Source of the DNA: Timema cristinae
Lineage: Eukaryota; Arthropoda; Insecta; Phasmatodea; Timematidae
DNA length: 64,000 nt
Direction of reading: 5' to 3'
NCBI GenBank assembly: GCA_039000515.1
Contig: JBCFYV010000012.1
Span: 34,958,562 to 35,022,561 of the forward strand
Shown in pieces: positions 57,134 to 64,000 of this stretch. The notes beneath the pieces were generated by a model. That model saw only the letters and a list, made by a program, of their open reading frames with translations, did not search any database and was not told the origin of the DNA. Numbering within the stretch: position 1 is the stretch's first letter; the number at the start of each line of letters is the position of its first letter. A program made the position numbers and the translations under genes.

Positions 57134-57169
<36 letters not shown>
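57134..57169. repeat. TTA microsatellite
   Basis: Twelve ATT units. Confidence 0.9.
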
Positions 57170-57174
<5 letters not shown>

Positions 57175-57474
57175 TTTCCCTCCTGATGTGGAGCATGGAG
57201 CCGAAACAAAACTCCACTACGTTGGCTATTCATTGTAGTTTCTATGGTAGGTTAATCTCAGGTGGAGCGAGTTGTAAGCCCATACACCCCATGGATTTCT
57301 ACGATCGAGGGAGAAGAGCCTACAAAAGTTTCACATAAATATTATCTTTTCCAAATAATTCTCTTTACTGTCAAGAAGAATACTGATAAATTTTCATCAA
57401 AACATTCCATCTGATTTCCACCTTCATTAATTCCCCCCCCCCCTTTAATTTAGCATATACATTACAGAATTAAT

Positions 57475-57555
57475 ATGCGCACATGAACTAAGGCATCAGT
57501 CTCATATGGTATGATTTGTTGGTGACGGGAAGCTTAGGTTTTGAACCTAGACTGG
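57475..57555 (+). repeat. SINE-A copy, 5' part, interrupted by SINE-B
   Basis: 'aaggcatcagtctcatatgg', 'ttaggttttgaacctagact'-ggttgt. The copy resumes at 57892. Confidence 0.65.
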
Positions 57556-57576
57556 TTGTTATTATCATTATTATTA

Positions 57577-57613
<37 letters not shown>

Positions 57614-57896
57614 GCACCATGTCTTACTACCCATTCGGGTTATACGCACTTACGCTAATGTGTAATAGTAGGGTGGTTGTGAGATGAAATGGAGGACCTA
57701 CAGTCTAACGTGAAATCCGAACCACTGTGGAAGCCTGGTATTCCTCACATTCAAGAGTTGTGATTAATACAAGTCTTGTCAGCGGTGAGGGAAGGGTTTG
57801 TCAATCAGATAAATCTGTGCCGGGACCCAAGGATTGAACCCCGGACCCCCAGCACAGAAGTCCGACACCTTACCCCTAGACCACCATTCACCTCTA
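57556..57896 (-). repeat. SINE-B copy inserted into a SINE-A
   Basis: Minus-strand SINE-B with its (TTA)n tail at 57556-57612, tail complement 'caccatgtcttactacccat', body 'aatccgaaccactgtggaag', box-B complement 'aaggattgaaccccggaccc' and head complement 'ttacccctagaccaccattc'. The flanks 'ctagactggttgt' (57547) and 'ctagacttgttgt' (about 57894) look like a 13-bp target duplication with one mismatch. Confidence 0.8.
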
Positions 57897-58035
57897 GACT
57901 TGTTGTAATGAGATGTTTCTCCCTAGATGGTTTCCCACTCTCACTCCACGCAAATACGGGTACATTCTATTACATTCTATCTTTATCATATCTTCTACGC
58001 TATGATAGTTAAAATACAGCTTGAATGGGTAGTAT
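57897..58035 (+). repeat. SINE-A copy, 3' part (continuation of 57475)
   Basis: 'tctccctagatggtttccca', 'ctccacgcaaatacgggtac', tail 'acagcttgaatgggtagtat'. Confidence 0.65.
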
Positions 58036-58359
58036 TAAACAAGGCGGGAGGTGGTAATTTGTATGTAATCGTGCAATCCAAGCGGTGCTGTGTGAAGCAA
58101 GTAGAAAGATAGATACCCTTTTAACTTCCAGCAATAAGCGCTATGTTGATGTGCACGGCTAAATGTGTGCTTCGTGTTTCGTGTTTCGAGTGCTGCAGTC
58201 GGCACGCGATTATACACGATTACTCAAGAATGAATTAATTACTCAACATAGCAAGTGTTTGTAATACCGGAGCTTGATGGAAGATTTTATAAAGAGGAAC
58301 AAACTCAAACACTATTGATATTAATGATATAGTTATTTATTTGCTAGTCTCTGTGTTCT

Positions 58360-58618
58360 AGTGTTCAGAGTTCTTGGCCACCAATCATCCAGAAGTCCCG
58401 GTTCAATCCCTGACGCTTTACACAAAATATCTACAAAGCAGTGGGTCTGGAACGGGGTCAAACTAAGCCTGGTGTGGACATATGAGAACTAAAATAAATA
58501 TGTAGCAGTTCTGGTTTAGAAAACAGATATTAAAGATGGGAGAATTTGTTGTGCTGACCACATGAAAACCTCTATCCGCAATTGTTGGAACTATGATCGC
58601 TAGCGCCGGAACAATAAA
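58360..58618 (+). repeat. SINE-C copy
   Basis: Box-B-like 'aagtcccggttcaatccctg', body 'aagcagtgggtctggaacgg', 'tgttgtgctgaccacatgaa' and 'atgatcgctagcgccgg', parallel to 51351-51655. Confidence 0.7.
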
Positions 58619-58756
58619 GTTTTTGGTATCCTAAAAGTTTCCTGATATCTTATTCTTGCTTACTATAGAAGAACTTTTAAGGATGAAATTTTATAAATAA
58701 AAATATTGGTCTGTAGGAATTTTCATATATTACTTTGCCCACACTGTTGGGAACGT

Positions 58757-58888
58757 GCATCAAGAAAGGTGTCAGTCTCATTTTATTGATACGGTTATTG
58801 GGGTTTGAGCTCCCTCTGGGTTTACTGAGGGGTAGTTTTTTTTTTTCTAAATGGTTTCCAACTTTTCCTCCACGCAAAAGAAGAGTTT
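58757..58888 (+). repeat. SINE-A fragment
   Basis: 'aaggtgtcagtctcatttta', 'ttggggtttgagctccctct', 'tttcctccacgcaaaagaag'. Confidence 0.6.
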
Positions 58889-60298
58889 GATGATATATAT
58901 CAACATATATATCGTAATATATAGCATGATAACTAACCTGGTATTTATCTGTTGATATATGTCACGGATGTGTGTCAAGAAAAGGAACTTAAAAATGTTT
59001 AAAGATATTTTTATATTCCACACACTTATAAAATTCTTACAATATAAATCACACAGTGTACATATATATTTTGTAAAGTGTAAGAATATGGTATTAGGTC
59101 CTCTACACTGCTTGGCGAACTTGTGTGATCATAAATTCCATGGATGAAGTCTAATAAAAAAAATTAACCTTAGAGCAAATGAATCTTATCAGTAATAATG
59201 TTATCCTAATAGATATTATGGATCAACAGCCAGTATGCCCTTTTCTTCGTATTTGTTCGGTAAGCAGTTGTTTACCACACCTCCACTAACTTGGGGAAAA
59301 TCAATTAATTTTACAGAATCTGCTGCATGGTTTGTATTGGGAAACAATAAATAAAAAAAAGAGTTGGCTAGATTTGTGCGAACAGTGGTTGCAGCAACAG
59401 CTCGCCTTGGTTGCATTTTTTTTTTCAACTCTAGGCATAGTCCAATCAAAATTAAGAAATCGTTTTGGGAATGTGAAGGAAAGTAAGTTAATATTCTTGT
59501 TCAAATACTTAGAAAAAGATTCATGCAGTAAAAAATCAAACTTAGAATGGGTTTGACCTGAGTCAGAAGAAAGGGAGGTTGAAAGCCAAAATGTTAGTTT
59601 AGTAACAGAGTTAATTTTTTAATTTCAAGATGAAGATTATATGAATTTATGATACACTGAGACTGAGAAACTGAGTGGCAACTGAAAACAATTTTTTGTT
59701 TATATTTTTTTATCCAGCAGTAATCTTAATGCTCTACAAATTCACGAGCATATTTTTTTTTCACTGTTCACTATTGTGTTCACAACTTGTACGTATCTGT
59801 TTAAATGTGTTAATCGAAATTGAAAATAAATCTAAAAAGTCCTAATTCAGTTGCCTTAACTAAAATCATTAAATACATTTTATTTATACAAATTAATAGA
59901 AACAGTATGAGTAATTATTGGTGTGTAAATGTATTGTGACTATTTCTTTACATACAATTTATCTACACAAACGTGTGTATGTGTATATATATAAATGTAT
60001 TGATATGAAAAATGTTATGAATATCAAGAACTTGATATATCCGATATTGTGATACTTAAATAAATATCATGATAGTTTCGAACCCTGCGCAAAAGTGACT
60101 TTTTCATCCCCATCCCTACGTGTAAATAAATAGTGGATATCTCGGTAAGGTATGCGTAGCCTGGAAAATAAAACTTTGCAAAGAACACAACTATCTTCAG
60201 TACAGTATTATGCTCACATTATAAAAAGGTTTGGTTTTATACGTTTTACCCCTCCAATATTACCAGGTAATTATGGTCAGATGGGGCACGCCATGTCA
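58889..60298. other. No gene recognised
   Basis: AT-rich. A minus-strand frame at 59216-59449 has mixed composition but no splice context or family I recognise. Confidence 0.4.
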
Positions 60299-60320
60299 CC
60301 GGAAGTTGGCAGTGACGTCA
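60299..60320. promoter_or_regulatory. ETS-like and CRE motifs in close spacing
   Basis: CCGGAAGT at 60299-60306 and the palindromic TGACGTCA at 60313-60320. This pairing is common in housekeeping promoters, but no exon is recognised nearby and chance occurrence is possible. Confidence 0.25.
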
Positions 60321-60877
60321 TTTTATTTCTCCCCTCTGTGAAGGGGTCGAGAAGCTCTAAATGTTTAAATATCGATTTGTTTTCACCAACAAAAAGGACA
60401 TGTTAGGGGAATGGTTGTACTTCGTTTCCTAACTAGATTCTGGTTCAGGGATATACAAAGGAATGGTATAGTTCTGTCCTCTTATTATAAGTGTCCTAAG
60501 AATAAAAAGAGGATTCTGCTAATTTAAAAAATGTGTGTTATTTGAAAGCATGTATGAGTGGCATTTATATAGTCCACTTATCTATAACCCTTGTTGTGAA
60601 TGGGTTCCATACTGGAATATTTCATAGAAATTCTCGTATGCATTTTAATATAGTTTGAATAACATGAACTTTAGCGATGGTCAAGTACTTTGAGGAGACA
60701 CGCTTCATGGGCTGAAAAACTAATGAGACACTCCTAAGTTCGATTTCCGGTTCGAAACAGGATGTGAATATTTTCAAATAATATCAACCCAAAATAAGCT
60801 TTGATAGCTAATTTGGTTAGATTATCTTACCATGTGTAATATTAGGTATAGTTTATACCTACAGAATAGACACATGG

Positions 60878-61076
60878 TATAAGACGTCAGTCTCACACAG
60901 AGTACAGTTATTAAAGGTTCGAATATTAGTAGAATGCACAATAGCGGGAAGAAGGGTTGCACATGTAACTTATAATACAGTACTAGTATTCCAATCCTTT
61001 CTTAGCACTAATGCGGGTGAACTTCTTTCTTAACCTCCCTCCTCATATCTACCCCTTTAGATAGACTATTAATAAA
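60878..61076 (+). repeat. SINE-A copy, diverged
   Basis: 'ggtataagacgtcagtctca', 'aaaggttcgaatattagtag', 'actaatgcgggtgaacttct'. Confidence 0.55.
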
Positions 61077-61386
61077 CATAGTGTTAAACGAGAAAAGGAT
61101 GCAGCTAGAATTATTATTAAGTAGCTTCTAATTATTTTTATAAATATAATTATATTTAAGGGTAGTTAAATTGCACATTCTGTATTTATAATATCAATGC
61201 AATATTTTCAAACTTTGCTCTATAACCAACACAACATAAGATTTCCTTGGTGGTCAACCAATCACTGTGGAAAGGGTAAGCCCCAGTTTTACCAATCATA
61301 CATTTATTGGCTTTGTATATACAATTCTCTTTACTTATTCTGTGCCCTAAGATAATACAATTTGTTCCTGTTACCGAGTTATTTTT

Positions 61387-61567
61387 AGCACCGCGTCTTA
61401 CAACTTGTTCGGGCTATACGCTTATATACTAATTACGTTAATGGTTTTAAGGATTAGGAAGGTTATATTTCAATGAAGTGTACCCGCATTTGCGTGGAAG
61501 GAGAGTAGAAAACTATTCTGAAAAAAAACCTCAGTACACCCGATTAAGATTCGAACTCTGATCTCCT
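61387..61567 (-). repeat. SINE-A copy, 3' part to box B
   Basis: Tail complement 'agcaccgcgtcttacaactt', middle 'acccgcatttgcgtggaagg', box-B complement 'aagattcgaactctgatctc'. The head is missing. Confidence 0.78.
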
Positions 61568-61763
61568 TTACGCAAATACAGTTCCTCTAATTTCTACCAT
61601 TAATGTAAATAAGTGGATAGTCTTTAATAGTGATTTAAACGAAGCCAGTGATGATATACACAGGGGTGTGGGGGTGGGTTACCCCAACTCCATGAGACTT
61701 TCCTTTAGCTGGTTAAAATGTTTACAAAATAGTTTGAATTGAAAACGGTAACATATAAATACC

Positions 61764-62001
61764 CACCTCTGTGGTCTAATGGTCTAAAGGGCCACTCTTG
61801 CAATAGAAGGGACTTTCAATATGGGGAGATCGAGGTTCAAATCACGGGTGACTGTAATGAGAGTGGTTTGTTCTAAATTATTTTACACTCCCTCTGCACA
61901 AACTCGAGAACATTTCCAAATAAAGTCTCCCTTCATCATCCTTACAATTTTAGCTTGGTTGACATATACATGCATATATCCCGGACAGGTAAGTGATACG
62001 C
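61764..62001 (+). repeat. SINE-A copy, near full length
   Basis: Head 'cacctctgtggtctaatggt', box B 'gaggttcaaatcacgggtga', tail remnant 'cccggacaggtaagtgatac'. Confidence 0.78.
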
Positions 62002-62188
62002 AATATAAGAAAAAAAACTTGCATACAAATGTTTAAAAGTATAAAACTTAAATGTAATATTTTTAATTCAAAAAGGGACATTCCGATAACATAAACATAA
62101 AACAGAAAGTGTTAAAGTGAGAGAGAATAATGGAAGAAATTTAAAGAGGAAGGATAGAGGAAGATGAGGCATTTTACTAAACTGACAC

Positions 62189-62440
62189 CCGCCTCGGTGG
62201 CGTAGTTGGCTAACGCACTTGTCGAGTTGAGCTCGACTGCTGAGGACGGGGAGCTCGAGGTTCGAATCTCAGTCGGGTGAACTGGGTTGGTTTTTCCTAA
62301 ATGGTCTTCCACTCTCCCTCCACGCAAATGCGGGTTCACGTCCTCTAATTCAACCTTCCCAATTACTAATCCATTAAGTAATTAGTACTTAAAGCGTATA
62401 ACCCGAACGGGTAGTAGGATGCAGAGCTAGATATTATTAT
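62189..62440 (+). repeat. SINE-A copy, full length, best preserved
   Basis: Head 'cgcctcggtggcgtagttgg'-ctaacgc with box A, the 'gctcgactgctgaggacggg' insert, box B 'gaggttcgaatctcagtcgg', middle 'cctccacgcaaatgcgggtt', tail 'acccgaacgggtagtaggat'. It is the best reference copy for the family. Confidence 0.92.
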
Positions 62441-64000
62441 AACTACTATTACTAAACTGACCCGGCCACAGGCTGGAAACAGTTGATGATAATGATGAGG
62501 CACATGCTGATCATTTTCAGATTAATTTTTGCGTGAGACATATTTTAAAGTAAAAATCATTTCTTCCACGCGAGATTTCCGAACGTCTTCAACGCGTCCG
62601 AGTGCTCCAGCAGTTGGCAAACATAAAACACGTTAGCATTAAAGCTAGGTTCAGTTAAACTGATTAAGATTTAGTAATAAACGTTAAGAAAGTGAATTTG
62701 TATTTAATAAGCAACGTAGATTGGCGTTTTACAAGAAGACGAAACGCAAGTCTATTTCATATTGTTCACCAGCGCAAACGCACAACTCGACGTAAACTAT
62801 TACCCACACACTTAACAAGGCCTTTCTTCCTGGGAATAAAACTAATTACAAAGACTTAGGTTAGGGTCGATTTCCTCCAGAAGCCGGCGGCTGGTAAACA
62901 AAGCACGATCTCCTCTTTCCCATCTCACCCTTTCCCCTCCTCTACATCTCTCATCCTACCGACCCAAAGATGTTGCCCGCCAGGTACGTGAACATTGAAT
63001 GGGCAACACCTGTCGTTTATATCATGATACTCTAGTCTGAGGTTACTCCCACTGCATTGTTGCCACATCTCTACTCCAATTCATTAGGAGAGTTTGTAGC
63101 AAGCACTGCCTTGTTTTGGGATCCTAGCTCTTGAATATTTACTGTCCTTTACCCCTTCTCCACACTCAACCAAAGCTATTTTTTAAAGTATAGTTCCTTG
63201 TAACAGAGGTTATATTTTCAGAAGAGTTAGCTAATATTATGTAAATTATAGAAAATTGGAAATATTGTGTGATTGGGAACCGAAACTAGGTTTGTATTTA
63301 TGTATTTTCATGCTAATACTTTTAGTGTTAATTTATTTTGATCTAAAGAATGTTGCCTGGCTTACACATCAAATTGTTTGCTATACGTATTTGATACTAA
63401 GATGTGGCGAAGTATTAAAAAAAGTATTTGCTCAACAGATTTTATGTGTGTGTATTATTTAGGTATTTTAAAAGAAAAATTTTCAAACTAAGGGGAAGAG
63501 GAAATGGAAAAACGACTGTGATAAATCACATGAGGTAAGCCATCAGTGCACCTAGCTGCCAGTCATACACTGACCTCCCCGTCACTGGGAATAAAATTTA
63601 TTGCGAGCCTGATGCCTTAAAATACGTGACCATAGTTTAAGTGAAAAAAAGTACTTAACATACGCGCGGTCAGTTAATTAAACTAAAATTGCGAGGGCAA
63701 CTAGTTTTGGGATAAAATTGTTTTGAAATATTCGAACACTGTTTCAACCGGTAATCAAACTCAGGAGTTTTTAATATTCTGTTATCGTGTGAAGCATTCT
63801 GCCACAAAGAGCTTGGCTACCATCGAGACCTATGTTTTTCTTTTAAATATATCATTAATACATACAATGTATTTATGAAACTATCTGGTATCGAACCAGG
63901 TTACACCAAGTAATCTAAATTTACACACTAAGTTTAGGGGTGAAAGCTCACAGTATTACATTAATAGGCTAAACTATGACCTTATCAGTCGCACCATAGA
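62441..64000. other. No gene recognised; tRNA-like remnants near the end
   Basis: More GC-rich at 62560-63110. A strong donor-like 'cccgccag|gtacgtga' at about 62981 follows an ATG at 62970, but the frame is too short to call an exon. Degraded tRNA-like heads lie near 63745-63835 and 63880-63900. The word 'attgcgagcctgatgcctta' (63601) is shared with 37756. Confidence 0.4.

Noticed and set aside
59216..59449. 77-codon minus-strand frame with mixed composition
   Set aside because: Not recognised, no acceptor or donor in phase; overlapping frames on both strands are equally open.
62970..62990. First coding exon ending in a strong GTACGT donor
   Set aside because: Only five codons precede the donor and nothing confirms transcription.

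Overview
The window is nuclear DNA from an animal, most likely an insect or another arthropod. It is AT-rich, genes are sparse, introns are long, and transposable elements, tRNA-derived SINEs and tandem repeats fill most of it. The best support for an arthropod is a host gene on the minus strand. Three phase-0 exons (13863-14141, 7101-7271, 4014-4163) encode the charged cytoplasmic N-terminus of neurotactin, a cholinesterase-like neural adhesion protein. I recognised it from memory of the Drosophila protein, not from a search. Its transmembrane segment and esterase-like ectodomain are not in the window and should lie beyond coordinate 1.

Layout. 1-4010: AT-rich DNA with three SINEs and a TA/TATC microsatellite. 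4014-14141: the neurotactin exons; their introns hold a 42-bp minisatellite (7590-8330), a PIF/Harbinger remnant, a decayed LINE and a hAT-like end. 16.6-26.4 kb: nested transposons. A hAT element (16751-18634, 8-bp target duplication) sits inside a SINE. A roughly 330-bp sequence occurs in inverted orientation at 17461-17795 and 26345-26051/19781-19737. A complete but mutated I-type LINE (19782-26036, 14-bp target duplication, TAA-repeat tail) splits the right inverted copy. 26.4-32 kb: SINEs, a very recent 655-bp tandem duplication carrying an exon-like ORF, and a near-perfect 137-bp hairpin. 32.4-35 kb: a LINE 3' end followed by a pogo/Tigger/Jerky-type transposase pseudogene with a zinc-binding tail. 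35-64 kb: no gene recognised; dozens of SINE copies, a 22-bp satellite (38.37-39.17 kb), two palindromic foldback elements, an LTR-like sequence and several microsatellites.

SINEs. Four tRNA-headed families are separable by eye. SINE-A (about 250 bp, dozens of copies) and SINE-B (about 280 bp, three copies) have different heads but share a 3' tail containing ACCCGAACGGGT and ending in GTAGTAAGACGCGGTGCTAA. SINE-C (two copies) and SINE-D (five copies) have other bodies. The shared tail suggests a common LINE partner, which is not present here.

No prokaryote-like operon, CRISPR array, rRNA gene or convincing functional tRNA gene is present. Apart from the neurotactin exons and a possible duplicated exon at 28.4-29.3 kb, the open reading frames are either transposon remnants or tandem repeats whose unit length is a multiple of three.
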